In this document: piece after piece, positions 17,529 to 27,544 of the stretch
Numbering within the stretch: position 1 is the stretch's first letter
Layout of the letters: every line of letters begins with the position of its first letter
NCBI RefSeq assembly: GCF_017893965.1
Contig: NZ_CP054142.1
Coordinates: 806,001 to 870,000, forward strand
Direction: 5' to 3'
Length of the DNA stretch: 64,000 nucleotides
Origin: Treponema parvum
GTDB taxonomy: Bacteria > Spirochaetota > Spirochaetia > Treponematales > Treponemataceae
Notes under the pieces: generated by a model
The model's input: only the letters and a program-made list of their open reading frames with translations
Told to the model about the DNA's origin: nothing
Database searches by the model: none
Made by a program: the position numbers and the translations under genes

Positions 17529-19280
17529 ATGAATAAAATACGGATTTTGAATTTGTGCGCAGTTTTTACAGCGCTTGTTTTTTCCATTTTAAATATAAAT
17601 TTTCATGTCGACATTTCATTTTTTGCTTTTCCGCTTTCGGTTTTATTTGCGTTTGCACGATCATACTTTTCATTCGTTTTATTTAAAAAAAACGACATGC
17701 GCTTGATTCCCGTAGTAAGAAAATTTATACAGTACGAACCGTATGTTTTTATGGCCGTCTTTATTCTGCGCCGGGCGGGAGAGCACGAAACTTCTTATCT
17801 TCTTGACCTTGTGTGCGTCATATTTTGGCTTTGTATTGCCGTCTGTTCGTTCGCTTTGCAGTATTATATGAGCGAAAAACGCGTTTATTCGTATAATTCT
17901 TTGTGGGAAAGCGCCCGTAAGGACATTGTAAAGCCCAAACGCAGTTTCGCCTTCCGCGCATTAACCGAAGCTGCGGAATGGATCGACGCTCTTTTGCAGG
18001 CCGTTTTTATGGTGCTGCTCATTCAAATTTTCTTTTTTCAGCTTTACCAAATTCCTTCGGAATCCATGGTTCCGGAATTTCTTATAAAAGACCGCGTCGT
18101 CGTAGGCAAAACGGCCAGTGGCCCCAAATTTCCTCTTTCAGAAATCGGACTTCCGTATTTAAAGACATATAGGAGGGGAAACATAGTAGTATTCAGAAAT
18201 CCGCATTACATAATAGACAGAAAATCCGAAATAAAAACGTTTGTGTCGCAGCTTGTGTACATGCTTTCGTTTACGACCGTAAATCTGAACGTCGATGAAA
18301 AGGGCGACCCCAAAGCCGATCCGCTCGTAAAGCGCGTAGCAGGCGTTCCCGGAGAACAGCTTGTGATGCAGGACGGAATTTTATATGCGCGCACAAAGGA
18401 TTCCGCCGATTTCAAACAGGTGGAATATGACGCGGAAAAAGCCGCGTGGGATCTCAATTCTCTTCCTGAAAAAATAAAGCGGAATATAAGCTATTTTCCT
18501 CTTACGAGCGAAGAATATGAGCTGATGATCGAATGCGAAAGGCAGCGCAATTCCCTAGATCTCCTTGTCTCTGCACAGGAGTGTAAGGACATCGCCGCTT
18601 CTTTTGAACGCCTTTCACGACGAACGGTTAAAGATCAGTCTGCAAAGCAAAACTCTTTGAAAGACCTTTTTACCGCTTCGGACATGTTTGAATACAATCT
18701 TTTTGACCAAAACATATCGGTGACGCAAAAACTTTTAAGCGCCTCAGGCGGAAGCGAATGGTTTACCTTGTTTATGACGGATTGGATAGCCCGCTCCGAA
18801 TTGAAATCGGGGTATATAGGCGGCGACATTTATACCGACGCGAGTTTTCGCCTTAATATTATGATAAAACTGACTCTCGGCCGCATCATACTTAGAAACG
18901 CCGAGCTCATGTTTTCAAATAAGACTGCGGGCGAAAAGAATTCCGATGAAAAGCGGCTTTCGTATTTTAAAACGGCACAAATGCTTCATTTTTACATACT
19001 TTTGCACGACCGGCGCAACATGCCCGTCTTTCCTGCGAACGACGCTTCAGGAAAAGCTCAATACATTCCTGAAAACTGCTATTTTATGATGGGAGATAAT
19101 CGCTTTAATTCCCTTGACATGAGACATTCGTACAATGAAAAACTCGTGCGTCTTACGGACTTTGACGATTTTTCTGTTACTTATTATTCGAATATGTCGC
19201 CGCAATATGTAAACAGGCGCTATATTTTAGGAACTACGGCGTTAAGGTTTTGGCCGCCGGGCAGAATAGGCAGACTCTGA
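17529..19280 (+). CDS. lepB: Signal peptidase I, unusually long
   Basis: 583 residues. The N-terminus has several hydrophobic segments (about residues 1-120), then a cytoplasmic loop and another membrane segment (about 160-175) directly before the catalytic Ser179 in QIPSESMVPEF. The general base is Lys268 in PLVKRVAGVPGE, and the family box GDN lies at 522 in MMGDNRFNSLDMRHS. The stretch between Lys268 and GDN is about 250 residues, roughly twice that of E. coli LepB, and is polar and helical. It cleaves signal peptides of secreted proteins at the inner membrane. SecA is encoded directly downstream on the other strand. Confidence 0.88.
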   Translation: MNKIRILNLCAVFTALVFSILNINFHVDISFFAFPLSVLFAFARSYFSFVLFKKNDMRLIPVVRKFIQYEPYVFMAVFILRRAGEHETSYLLDLVCVIFWLCIAVCSFALQYYMSEKRVYSYNSLWESARKDIVKPKRSFAFRALTEAAEWIDALLQAVFMVLLIQIFFFQLYQIPSESMVPEFLIKDRVVVGKTASGPKFPLSEIGLPYLKTYRRGNIVVFRNPHYIIDRKSEIKTFVSQLVYMLSFTTVNLNVDEKGDPKADPLVKRVAGVPGEQLVMQDGILYARTKDSADFKQVEYDAEKAAWDLNSLPEKIKRNISYFPLTSEEYELMIECERQRNSLDLLVSAQECKDIAASFERLSRRTVKDQSAKQNSLKDLFTASDMFEYNLFDQNISVTQKLLSASGGSEWFTLFMTDWIARSELKSGYIGGDIYTDASFRLNIMIKLTLGRIILRNAELMFSNKTAGEKNSDEKRLSYFKTAQMLHFYILLHDRRNMPVFPANDASGKAQYIPENCYFMMGDNRFNSLDMRHSYNEKLVRLTDFDDFSVTYYSNMSPQYVNRRYILGTTALRFWPPGRIGRL

Positions 19281-19327
19281 CTTGCGGCGGCATTGCCGCA
19301 AACCGTATCTGCCGCACAGTTTAGGAT

Positions 19328-22084
19328 TCAAGCGTTTCTTCCGCAGCAATTTTTATATTTTTTGCCGCTTCCGCATGGGCAGGGATCGTTTCTTCCCACT
19401 TTGGGAACGGTCCTACGTACGGTTACGCCTGCGCCTGTGGAAGATTTTTGCATAGCGCCGCCTGAGGCCTGCCGTCTTGCCTGGTCTCCGCTGAATGACG
19501 AAGATGCTTGTGAGTGCTTTGCTTCGATCTGCCGTTGCGGTTTTACTTCCCGCGGAATCGAAGGATTTACCTGTATGCGCACTTTAAAGACTTTCGAAAC
19601 GATTTCTTCGCGGATTGCATCCAGCATGTCGTAAAAAATATTGAATCCGTCGATCTTGTATTCCGTAAGAGGATTTTTTGAGCCGTAAGAGCGTAAACTT
19701 ACGCCTTCACGCAGTGACTCCAGCGTCTCAAGCTGATCCAGCCATTTTTTATCTATGGATTGTATGTACTGGTATCTGATGAACATGTTCAGGTTTTCTT
19801 TTCCGGCGAGAGTCGTTTTTTCTGTAAGATCGTTTTGCAAGGCGGCGAGGACTGTTTCTCTGTTTAATTGATCGGGTGAAAACAGCATACCGAAGGACTG
19901 TTTTAAACGCTCAGAAAGAATTTGCGCGGAGTTATCTTTTGTGTTTTTGGAAGTTTTTCCGTAATCGTCAAAAATATCGTTTGCAATATCCTTTGCGTTG
20001 TTCATAACCCTGTCTGCAAGGTCGTCGTCTCCCAGAATGGAATCGCGCTGCTGATATATCACGTTTCTTTGTTCGTTCAAAACGTCGTCGTATTCCAGCA
20101 AATGTTTACGGATTTCAAAGTTGCGCTCTTCGACCTTCCGCTGAGCGTTTTCTATTCCTTTGTTGAGCCATGGATGATAGATCGGCTCTCCCGGTTCCAT
20201 TCCTATCCGCCGCATTATATTTTTCATGCGCTCTCCGCCGAACAATCTCATAAGATCGTCGTCCATGGAAATAAAGAATTTGCTTCTTCCCGGATCGCCC
20301 TGACGTCCTGAACGTCCGCGGAGCTGATTGTCGATGCGTCGGCTTTCATGCCGTTCCGTTCCTATTACGTAAAGGCCTCCCAACGAACGCACTTCATCGC
20401 AGTCCTTAAGCCATTTTTCTTTTTCAACGGCGTATGCTGCCGAATATTGTTCCGGCGTCGCATTTGTACCGGCGCGCTTGCGCGCTCTGAATTCCGGATT
20501 TCCTCCGAGTTTTATGTCGGTTCCGCGTCCGGCCATGTTAGTCGCTATCGTAACGGAGCCCTTTGCGCCCGCTTCCGCAATTATCATAGCTTCTCGGGCA
20601 TGATTTTTTGCGTTGAGAACTTCGTGGCGCACTCCTTTTCGTGTCAGCAGGGATGACAAATATTCGGACTTTTCAACGGATATGGTTCCTACGAGAATGG
20701 GCTGTCCCTTGTCATGTGCGGAGGAAATCTCATTACAGATAGCGTTCCATTTGTCTTCTTCGTTAAGATAGACTTCGTCGTTTTCATCTTTACGTATGAC
20801 CGGTTTGTTCGTGGGAATCACCACCACGTCCAGCTTGTAGATCTTGTTAAATTCCACGGCTTCCGTCGCTGCCGTTCCTGTCATGCCGGACAGTTTTTTG
20901 TACATGCGGAAAAAATTCTGGAATGTGATCGTCGCCATAGTACGGTTGCGCTGCGCGATTCGTATGTGTTCTTTCGCTTCTATCGCCTGATGCAGTCCGT
21001 CTCCGTAACGGCGCCCTTCAAGTACGCGGCCGGTAAATTCGTCCACGATCTGGACTTGTCCGTCGCGTACGAGATAGTCGACTTCGTTTTTATAAAGTCT
21101 GTGAGCGCGTACGGCCTGTGTAAAGTAATGAACGTATTCAAAATTTTCTTCGTCAAATACGGTGCCTTTTATAAGGTTGTGCTTGTGAAGAATTTCGTCG
21201 ATGTGGTTCATCCCTGCGTCGGTAAACGAAACTCTGCGCGATTTTTCATCGAGCGTGTAGTCGCCTTTCAGGTTCTTCCTTTCTTCGGCTTCCATCTGCA
21301 CTTCGTCCGGATATAAACCTGTTACGGGATCTTTTTCAACTTCCGTAAGCTGGTTTACGTACTTTTCAACTTCATAGTATTTAAAAGTATCGTCTTCGCC
21401 CGCTCCGCTTATGATCAGAGGAGTTCTTGCTTCGTCTATTAAGATGGAGTCTATTTCATCGACGACTGCAAAATTAAATCCGCGCTGCACCTTACGATTC
21501 AGCTCTATCTGCATGTTATCCCGCAAATAATCAAAACCCAGCTCGTTGTTCGTTCCGTAAGTTATGTCGCAGTTATACGCGGCTTTGCGCGCTTCATTAT
21601 CCATATTCGATAGAATGCTGCCTACGGTTTGTCCGAGGTATGCGTAGACGGGGCGCATCCAGTCTGCGTCGCGTTCGGCAAGGTAGTCGTTTACGGTGAC
21701 TATGTGAACTCCCTTTCCTGAAAGGCTGTTAAGATAAGCTGCGGCGACGCACATGAGGGTTTTACCTTCTCCGGTTTTCATTTCGGTAATTCTTCCGGAA
21801 TTTAGAACTATAGCGCCCATTATCTGAACGTCGTAGGGTCGTTCTCCGAGAACTCGTTTTGAAGCTTCTCTGGCAAGAGCAAAGGCTTCCGGCAGAATGC
21901 TTTCGAGCGTTTCGCCGTTTTTTATGCGGTCTTTTAATATCTGCGTCTGTTTGGGAAATTCTTCGGCCGGAAGGCTTGCCGCCCAGCTTTCTTTTGCGTT
22001 GACTTTTTCAACGATAGGTCTCAGTGTTTTGATATCACGTTCGGATTGAGAGCCGAACAGGAAGGTCATAATCTTATCTATCAT
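19328..22084 (-). CDS. secA: Preprotein translocase ATPase SecA
   Basis: 918 residues, full length. Walker [24 protein letters not shown] (Walker B and helicase motif), the preprotein cross-linking domain, [13 protein letters not shown]-like motif V/VI region ([14 protein letters not shown]) and a C-terminal zinc-binding SEC-C motif with Cys902, Cys904, Cys913 and Cys914. It drives export through SecYEG. TATATT (22092-22097) ends 7 bases before the ATG and TTTACT lies 17 bases further up; no Shine-Dalgarno is present. Confidence 0.97.
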   Translation of the reverse strand: MIDKIMTFLFGSQSERDIKTLRPIVEKVNAKESWAASLPAEEFPKQTQILKDRIKNGETLESILPEAFALAREASKRVLGERPYDVQIMGAIVLNSGRITEMKTGEGKTLMCVAAAYLNSLSGKGVHIVTVNDYLAERDADWMRPVYAYLGQTVGSILSNMDNEARKAAYNCDITYGTNNELGFDYLRDNMQIELNRKVQRGFNFAVVDEIDSILIDEARTPLIISGAGEDDTFKYYEVEKYVNQLTEVEKDPVTGLYPDEVQMEAEERKNLKGDYTLDEKSRRVSFTDAGMNHIDEILHKHNLIKGTVFDEENFEYVHYFTQAVRAHRLYKNEVDYLVRDGQVQIVDEFTGRVLEGRRYGDGLHQAIEAKEHIRIAQRNRTMATITFQNFFRMYKKLSGMTGTAATEAVEFNKIYKLDVVVIPTNKPVIRKDENDEVYLNEEDKWNAICNEISSAHDKGQPILVGTISVEKSEYLSSLLTRKGVRHEVLNAKNHAREAMIIAEAGAKGSVTIATNMAGRGTDIKLGGNPEFRARKRAGTNATPEQYSAAYAVEKEKWLKDCDEVRSLGGLYVIGTERHESRRIDNQLRGRSGRQGDPGRSKFFISMDDDLMRLFGGERMKNIMRRIGMEPGEPIYHPWLNKGIENAQRKVEERNFEIRKHLLEYDDVLNEQRNVIYQQRDSILGDDDLADRVMNNAKDIANDIFDDYGKTSKNTKDNSAQILSERLKQSFGMLFSPDQLNRETVLAALQNDLTEKTTLAGKENLNMFIRYQYIQSIDKKWLDQLETLESLREGVSLRSYGSKNPLTEYKIDGFNIFYDMLDAIREEIVSKVFKVRIQVNPSIPREVKPQRQIEAKHSQASSSFSGDQARRQASGGAMQKSSTGAGVTVRRTVPKVGRNDPCPCGSGKKYKNCCGRNA

Positions 22085-22091
22085 ATCGTCT

Positions 22092-22120
22092 AATATACTT
22101 AAAAAGCCCTTATGAGTAAA
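22092..22120 (-). promoter_or_regulatory. Promoter abutting secA start
   Basis: On the minus strand TTTACT (22115-22120), 17 bases, TATATT (22092-22097), then 7 bases to the ATG. Fits a leaderless secA mRNA. Confidence 0.5.
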
Positions 22121-22256
22121 GATTTAACGTTTAAAGATAGCGGCGCCCGCGCCGGAAAAAAGCTGCATTCCCGGCGTTTCCCTGTCGTTTGCGTTATGGA
22201 AGCTTGCGTTTTTCGCTCGTTGTAATGCGTCGCGGCCGGCGTGCGGCTTAAAATAA

Positions 22257-22285
22257 TTGACACGGCATACGCTAATCTTTATTCT
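22257..22285 (+). promoter_or_regulatory. Strong promoter abutting the lipoprotein start
   Basis: TTGACA (22257-22262), exactly 17 bases, TATTCT (22280-22285), then 7 bases to the ATG at 22293. A consensus -35 at this distance makes a leaderless mRNA likely. Confidence 0.65.
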
Positions 22286-22292
22286 TTTTGTG

Positions 22293-23525
22293 ATGATAAA
22301 TAAAAAATTGCCGTTATATCTTTTGTTTTTTTCAACGTGTTTTTGTTCCGTGTTTTTTTCTTCATGCGCGGACTCCGGCGTTTCAAACATAGTCGACAGT
22401 GAAAAACTTTTTGTATTGGAGTACGGAAAATTCGACAACCAAATAGATCTGTTTAATATTTCGTCCGTAGGCCCTATGAGTACCTTTATATCCATGAAAG
22501 ACGGATTTTTTTATATATCCAACGGCGAATCTAAAAAAATAATGGAAATGAATTCTTACGGCGATCTGTTGACCTTGTTTTATAATGAAGAAACTAATGT
22601 GCGCCCGGATTTTGTTTTGTCCACGGATACCGTTGACAGCACTAAAAAGGCCGTGTCCTACCCGTTTAATTTTCCCGGCGTAATTACCGTAGATTCGCGC
22701 AAATGCATTTATGTTGTAGATTCTTTGCCGCAGGAGCAGCAGATTTTAAATACCGATGAAAATCTTGTCTACAGGCAGGTGGTGCTCAGATTTGCCAGCA
22801 ACGGAAAAGCGCTCGATTATATAGGCCGGCAAGGGGTAGGGGGAACGCCCTTTCCGTATATAAAGAGTATTTATATAACCCGGCAAGACGAGCTTGTAGT
22901 TGTATGCGTAACAAATACCGGCCTCATCGTTTATTGGTTTAATTCTTCGGGGCAGCTTTTATATGTTGTGCCTATAAACAATTCGGATCTTCCCAATCCG
23001 TTTACCGAAAATTCTACGGAAGATTATTATATGACGGCGGGAAATATAATTCCTGCACCTGATAAAGATATTTTATACATAAAAATCGATTATTTTCTTA
23101 CGCACTTTGATCAAGATTCTAAAGTGCAGTCAGGAATAGATTATACCAACACGCTTCTTTATCCTATAAACGCATCTACGGGATTGTATTCGGAACCTTT
23201 GAAAATTCCTGCGTACGAAGAAACGGTATCGGACGGTTTCGGCAAGGTAGTTTACACGACCCCGTATGAGTTTATCGGAGTTACCGATTCAGGCTGGATG
23301 TTTTTTTCTTTGCCCGTCAACGACGGCTACATGCTTCAGATAATTCAGCCCGGGGGTCACAGGGTTTTAAACAGAAAGATCAAGGTGGACAGCGCGAGAC
23401 TTTTGTATTATACGTTTTCGCTTTCTCAAACGGGAATTCTTTCGGGGCTTTTCGCTTATCCTGAAAACGCCGCGATCGAATGGTGGCGCATCGATTCGCT
23501 GATAGAAAATTTGTCGGAAGGCTGA
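22293..23525 (+). CDS. Propeller-like lipoprotein
   Basis: 410 residues. A signal peptide with lipobox FFSSC (Cys near residue 20) marks an envelope lipoprotein. The body shows repeats of the kind ITVDSRKCIYVVD / VVLRFASNGKALDYIG / DELVVVCVTNTGLIVYWFNSSGQLLYVV, which resemble blades of a beta-propeller (NHL or YVTN type). I do not recognise a specific function. First of a run of five co-directional envelope genes; the next gene starts 3 bases after its stop. It starts at 22293 rather than the upstream in-frame ATG at 22257, which would overlap the promoter. Confidence 0.7.
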   Translation: MINKKLPLYLLFFSTCFCSVFFSSCADSGVSNIVDSEKLFVLEYGKFDNQIDLFNISSVGPMSTFISMKDGFFYISNGESKKIMEMNSYGDLLTLFYNEETNVRPDFVLSTDTVDSTKKAVSYPFNFPGVITVDSRKCIYVVDSLPQEQQILNTDENLVYRQVVLRFASNGKALDYIGRQGVGGTPFPYIKSIYITRQDELVVVCVTNTGLIVYWFNSSGQLLYVVPINNSDLPNPFTENSTEDYYMTAGNIIPAPDKDILYIKIDYFLTHFDQDSKVQSGIDYTNTLLYPINASTGLYSEPLKIPAYEETVSDGFGKVVYTTPYEFIGVTDSGWMFFSLPVNDGYMLQIIQPGGHRVLNRKIKVDSARLLYYTFSLSQTGILSGLFAYPENAAIEWWRIDSLIENLSEG

Positions 23526-23527
23526 AA

Positions 23528-24109
23528 ATGGCTTTTGACGATATTTCCGATAACGGCGCCGACGAAATTCGCGCCGAAGACGAAGAAGTTTTACATTTTT
23601 ATTACAACCGTGAAGAGCGCCTTAAAAATGCGCCGCAGTCGGTAAAGGATTATTATTCGGGCAAATTTAAACTCAACAAGGGCTTTAAGGTTCTTGTGGC
23701 CAACAAGGCGAACCGTTTTGTTCTTATCATTCTTATCGTTTGCCTTGTCTTCGTTCTGTTTACCACGGTTTTAACTTCGGAAAATACGGCGCGCATAGGC
23801 AACATCGATATGCAGCTTTCTTCCTTTGCCTTTGAAGACGAAATTTACGTAAGCCTTAAAATAAACGCGTCCGACAAAAAATCAGGAAAAAAGTCCGAAA
23901 AAAAACTTACCGTTCCCGTAGAGATGAATGTCGTTTGCTACGACGCGGACAAGCAGCCGTCTCTGCTTCAAAAAATAGAAGGCGTTTTTACCGGAGACGA
24001 GCTGTTTTTACGGACAAAATTTTCCGATTATGATATACTGTATGTGCGTGCCGATGTCGCCGCCTTAGGAGAATCGCGCAAGCTTTTTGCATCTGTACAA
24101 CGAAAATAA
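23528..24109 (+). CDS. Single-span membrane protein of unknown function
   Basis: 193 residues, starting at the ATG two bases after the previous stop. A charged cytoplasmic N-terminal part with HFYYNREERLKNAPQSVKDYY (about 22-42), one membrane helix (about 64-85) and a beta-rich extracytoplasmic part. I recognise no family. The tight spacing on both sides indicates one operon with the lipoprotein before and the membrane protein after. Confidence 0.65.
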   Translation: MAFDDISDNGADEIRAEDEEVLHFYYNREERLKNAPQSVKDYYSGKFKLNKGFKVLVANKANRFVLIILIVCLVFVLFTTVLTSENTARIGNIDMQLSSFAFEDEIYVSLKINASDKKSGKKSEKKLTVPVEMNVVCYDADKQPSLLQKIEGVFTGDELFLRTKFSDYDILYVRADVAALGESRKLFASVQRK

Positions 24110-24124
24110 AAATGCGGAGGAAAA

Positions 24125-24580
24125 ATGCTTCAATTTTATTTTTTATCTATACTTTTAAATCTTATTACCGGACTCGTTCTTATTTATGCGGATATTTTTG
24201 CCGATGACGCCGGAAAAAACGAAAAAACTTCCGAAAAAAGCAGCGGTAAAATAAAAGACCTCGTTTCCGGTACGGCTTTTTTTTCAAATAAAACATTTTT
24301 GCTTATAGTCGGTATCCTTTCGGCGTTTACGGGCGTAATGAAACTTCTTTCCGTCGTGAGAAACGATATTCCCGTTATAGGCGACTTGCTTCCCTCTCTC
24401 GCGGGGCTCTTGGGCGGATTTTCCGTGATACTCGCTTATTATCGTATGACTTCCACGGAAAAAATTTCACTTCCCGATATTGTTGAAAAAGTGTTCGTAG
24501 ACGGACATAAATACGTAGGCATATTTTGCATTACGGCCGGACTTCTTCATTTTATATTCCCTGGCGTTTTGTTCTTTTAA
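24125..24580 (+). CDS. Four-helix membrane protein of unknown function
   Basis: 151 residues with a GGAGG site five bases before the ATG. About four membrane segments (around 1-22, 53-75, 85-103 and 125-148) separated by a Lys/Ser-rich loop. No known motif. It may form an envelope complex with the preceding single-span protein. Confidence 0.65.
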   Translation: MLQFYFLSILLNLITGLVLIYADIFADDAGKNEKTSEKSSGKIKDLVSGTAFFSNKTFLLIVGILSAFTGVMKLLSVVRNDIPVIGDLLPSLAGLLGGFSVILAYYRMTSTEKISLPDIVEKVFVDGHKYVGIFCITAGLLHFIFPGVLFF

Positions 24581-24583
24581 TTT

Positions 24584-25015
24584 ATGCCTCATAATTCTTC
24601 CGTGGCCTGCCTTGCTAATTCCGGCAAAAAAGTTCTGATCGCACGGCGAAAACTCGGCGGTGAGATGGGCGGAAGGTGGGAATTCCCCGGCGGAAAAGTA
24701 GAACCCGACGAAACCGACGTACGCGCCGCCGCTCGTGAATTCAGAGAAGAATTCGGAATTGACGTAAAAGTCGGCGGATATATTTGTGAAGCGGAATTTG
24801 AGCACGGCGGTAAAAAAAGCATTTTACGCGCTTATGAAGTTTTTGTTCCGCACGACGGTATTGCAAAACCTTACGTGCTTTCGGAACATTTGGAATATAA
24901 ATGGGCGGATCTTGCCGAAATAGAAAAACTGGACTTTGTCGACTCCGATATGAAGCTTTATCCTTCGGTAAAAGATTATTTTACGAGTAAAAGCGGGATG
25001 CGAAACCTGTCATGA
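24584..25015 (+). CDS. Nudix hydrolase, MutT-like
   Basis: 143 residues. The Nudix box GKVEPDETDVRAAAREFREEFGI is complete (GX5EX7REUXEEXGU), and the N-terminus VACLANSGKKVLIARRKLGGEMGGRWEFPGG matches (deoxy)nucleoside triphosphate pyrophosphohydrolases that clean oxidised nucleotides. It begins 3 bases after the previous gene and overlaps the next by four bases (ATGA), so it is translationally coupled within the envelope operon. The substrate is inferred from similarity to MutT only. Confidence 0.85.
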   Translation: MPHNSSVACLANSGKKVLIARRKLGGEMGGRWEFPGGKVEPDETDVRAAAREFREEFGIDVKVGGYICEAEFEHGGKKSILRAYEVFVPHDGIAKPYVLSEHLEYKWADLAEIEKLDFVDSDMKLYPSVKDYFTSKSGMRNLS

Positions 25016-25380
25016 AAAGATTTATCGTTCTTTTTATGTTTGTTTTTGCGTTTTTTTCAGGATGTCTGCCCGAAAAAGAAGCGGAGCGCATAGAATTTGA
25101 CAATTCCGAACCGCTTGCCCTCGTTCCCGGCGTCCGCTGGGCGGTCGTTACCGAGCCGTATTCGGCCTTACGCACAAGCGCCGGCTGGGAATTTCCGGTA
25201 AACACATACAGCCGCCGAGGTGAAATTCACAGAATTACGGGCAATAAGACCGTTTTCAGCCCCGACGGTACGGCGTCGGTTTGGCTTCGCTTTGAAGGCG
25301 GCTGGCTTCCGAGTTCTGCGGTGACGGTATGCTACAATCTTTTTAACGCTAGAACCGTTTCCGCACAGATAAAAAAATAA
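25012..25380 (+). CDS. Small lipoprotein
   Basis: 122 residues. Signal peptide with lipobox FFSGC (Cys near residue 18). The mature part (VRWAVVTEPYSALRTSAGWEF ... WLRFEGGWLPSSAVTVCYN) has an SH3-like beta pattern with many Trp and Gly residues. Unknown function. ATG overlaps the Nudix stop (ATGA). Confidence 0.7.
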   Translation: MKRFIVLFMFVFAFFSGCLPEKEAERIEFDNSEPLALVPGVRWAVVTEPYSALRTSAGWEFPVNTYSRRGEIHRITGNKTVFSPDGTASVWLRFEGGWLPSSAVTVCYNLFNARTVSAQIKK

Positions 25381-25464
25381 AGAATAAACAATTTCGCCGC
25401 AGATTTGCCGCGAAGCTTCACGCGGCGCCGGAATGCAAGCCGTCCGTCAAACGGGCGGTTATGA
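25381..25464. terminator. Convergent intergenic hairpins
   Basis: The gap between the lipoprotein and metQ ends contains two GC-rich inverted repeats (GCCGC...GCGGC and CCGTCCG...CGGGCGG). No T-run follows on either strand, so termination is only suggested. Confidence 0.3.
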
Positions 25465-26277
25465 TTAAAATACGGCTATGACGTCTCCGTTCGGATATGT
25501 TTTTTGAATGTAATCTTTTACTTTTTGGCTTTTCATAGCTTTTGCGAGCGCTTTAATTGCGGGAGAATTTTCATTGCCCGCTTTTACGGTTAAAATGTTC
25601 ACATACGGAGAATCTTTGCCTTCGACGATTAATCCGTCCTTTGCGGCCGTAAGTCCTGCGGGAATCGCGTAATTACCGTTTATTACCGCTGCGTCCACAT
25701 CTGCGAGAACCCTCGGCAACGACGCCGCTTCTATTTCTTTGAATTTAAAATTCTTTTTATTGGACGTAATATCTGCCGGAACGGCGGTCAGACCTGCCTT
25801 TGCGTCAACGCTTATATATCCTGCGGACTGAAGCAAAAGCAAGGCTCTTCCTTCGTTCGTCGGATCGTTCGGGATAGCTATCGTCGCTCCGTTCGGAATA
25901 TCTGCCGCTTTGGAATATTTTTTTGAATACAGTGCAAGCGGTTCCACGTGGATACCGGCGACGTTCACAAGATGATAGTTTTTTTCTTTGTTAAATGTTT
26001 CCATGTAGGGAACGTGCTGAAAAAAATTAGCGTCGATTTCGCCCGACTCTACGGCGTCGTTCGGCGTTACGTAGTCGGTGAATTCAACCACTTTAAGCGT
26101 ATAACCTTCCGCCGCCATATCGTCGATTAAAAGATTGAGAATAGCTGCGTGCGGCTCGGGCGTTGCCCCTACGGTGATAACCTTGCCATCCTTTTCTTTT
26201 GAACCGCCTGCAAAAAGCGGTGAAGTCAATATAGCTGCAAGCGCGATAACCGCTGCTTTTGTGATAGCTTTTTTCAT
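25465..26277 (-). CDS. metQ: MetQ/NlpA-family substrate-binding protein
   Basis: 270 residues with an Ala-rich signal peptide ending around FAGGSKE; there is no lipobox Cys, although most MetQ proteins are lipoproteins. VITVGATPEPHAAIL, VEFTDYVTPNDAVESGEIDANFFQHVPYM and NGNYAIPAGL are typical MetQ segments for D/L-methionine binding. The ribosome site AGGAGGT is strong. The MetN ATPase and MetI permease that it needs are not in the window: the next gene is mnmA. It may serve a transporter encoded elsewhere or a related ligand. Confidence 0.87.
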   Translation of the reverse strand: MKKAITKAAVIALAAILTSPLFAGGSKEKDGKVITVGATPEPHAAILNLLIDDMAAEGYTLKVVEFTDYVTPNDAVESGEIDANFFQHVPYMETFNKEKNYHLVNVAGIHVEPLALYSKKYSKAADIPNGATIAIPNDPTNEGRALLLLQSAGYISVDAKAGLTAVPADITSNKKNFKFKEIEAASLPRVLADVDAAVINGNYAIPAGLTAAKDGLIVEGKDSPYVNILTVKAGNENSPAIKALAKAMKSQKVKDYIQKTYPNGDVIAVF

Positions 26278-26358
26278 AAAACCTCCTTGGAAAACCTGAA
26301 TTATTGCGATTTATGCACATCTGTTTTCCAATAAGCAGCAAAATATCATTTTTTGAAA

Positions 26359-27537
26359 TCATTGTACAGTGGGAATTGATTTAAATATACATCCGCCGCC
26401 TAAAATTACGTTATCTTTATAAATCACAACCGATTGTCCGGGGGCGACCGCCCTTTGCGGCTGCTCGAAGGTGATTTTGTACGGCCTCCCTTTGAATGCG
26501 GCTTTTTCATGCGGATCGTACGGCTCGATTTTTGCCGCTACAGGTCTTGAAGCAAGCCTGATTTTTACCGCCGCTTCAAAAGCTCTGTCCGGTTCGATGT
26601 TTGCGGGCCACACAAAATCGTCCGCTATCAGCGCCGTGGAATCCAGATCGCAGTTATCGGCCAATACGACAAGATTTTTTTTTGCGTCTATCGACCGGAC
26701 GTAAAGCGGTCTGTTGGCCGAAACCCCCAAGCCTCGCCTTTGCCCGACCGTATAATGTTCGATTCCCCTGTGACGGCCGAGCACTTTGCCGTCCGAATCT
26801 ATTATGTCGCCCGGGAGCGAAGGCCTGTCCGAAAATATCATATCGAAGAATTCTTCGGGAATAAAATCCTGGCTTTCTTTTCTTTCTGCGGAAGAAAGAC
26901 GTCTTTTTCTTGCAAGCTCGACTACTTCGCTTTTTTTCATACCGCAAAGAGGAAAGCGTACTTTTTCTAATACTTCCGACGGAATGCGGTATAAAAAATA
27001 TGCCTGATCTTTTGCGGCGTCTTCCGCACATGATATCATGGCAGGCCGCCTATCTGTTCCCCAAAGGCCTTCTTCAGGCCGGACTATTTTTGCGTAATGT
27101 CCTGTGCAAAAGTAATCATAGTCGACGTTGATCTTTGAAAGACCTTCAAGAAGAGCTCCGAATTTTATAAAACGGTTACATCTTATGCAGGGGTTCGGGG
27201 TTCTTCCTGAACGGTATTCGCGTTTAAAATAGTCGAGAACTTCTTTTTGATAGGCGTCTTTTACGTCTATCACGTGATATTCTATATTATTGCTGCGGCA
27301 GAATTCGGAACATTCGGCAATATTTTTGATTTCATCCGGGCCGTAGCACGAGTTGTGCAGAGTTTTTCCTGCGGCGATTACGGGAAGGTCTCCCTTCCAC
27401 AGCGACATGGTAACTCCTATGACGCGGCAGCCCCTTTCTTTTAAAAGAAGAGCGGCGAGCGTCGAGTCAACTCCGCCCGATATTCCTACTACTACCTTGT
27501 CGCCCTTTTGCGGCAGATCCAAGTCTTTATAAAGCAT
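26359..27537 (-). CDS. mnmA: tRNA 2-thiouridine(34) synthase, non-canonical
   Basis: 392 residues. PP-loop VVVGISGGVDS near residue 15 binds ATP; NPCIRCNRFIKF gives Cys117 and Cys120; FCTGHYAKI is the usual tRNA-binding area; the C-terminus has the MnmA beta-barrel (VVLADN, FEQPQRAVAPGQSVVIY). Odd: where canonical enzymes carry the second catalytic Cys (SQDICFI or STGICFI) this one reads ESQDFIPEEF with no Cys, and it has extra cysteines at 64, 76 and 80. I place the start at 27537, with TATATT 7 bases upstream; the longer frame from 27672 begins with an unrelated hydrophobic segment. Confidence 0.88.
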   Translation of the reverse strand: MLYKDLDLPQKGDKVVVGISGGVDSTLAALLLKERGCRVIGVTMSLWKGDLPVIAAGKTLHNSCYGPDEIKNIAECSEFCRSNNIEYHVIDVKDAYQKEVLDYFKREYRSGRTPNPCIRCNRFIKFGALLEGLSKINVDYDYFCTGHYAKIVRPEEGLWGTDRRPAMISCAEDAAKDQAYFLYRIPSEVLEKVRFPLCGMKKSEVVELARKRRLSSAERKESQDFIPEEFFDMIFSDRPSLPGDIIDSDGKVLGRHRGIEHYTVGQRRGLGVSANRPLYVRSIDAKKNLVVLADNCDLDSTALIADDFVWPANIEPDRAFEAAVKIRLASRPVAAKIEPYDPHEKAAFKGRPYKITFEQPQRAVAPGQSVVIYKDNVILGGGCIFKSIPTVQ

Positions 27538-27544
27538 TTTATAA

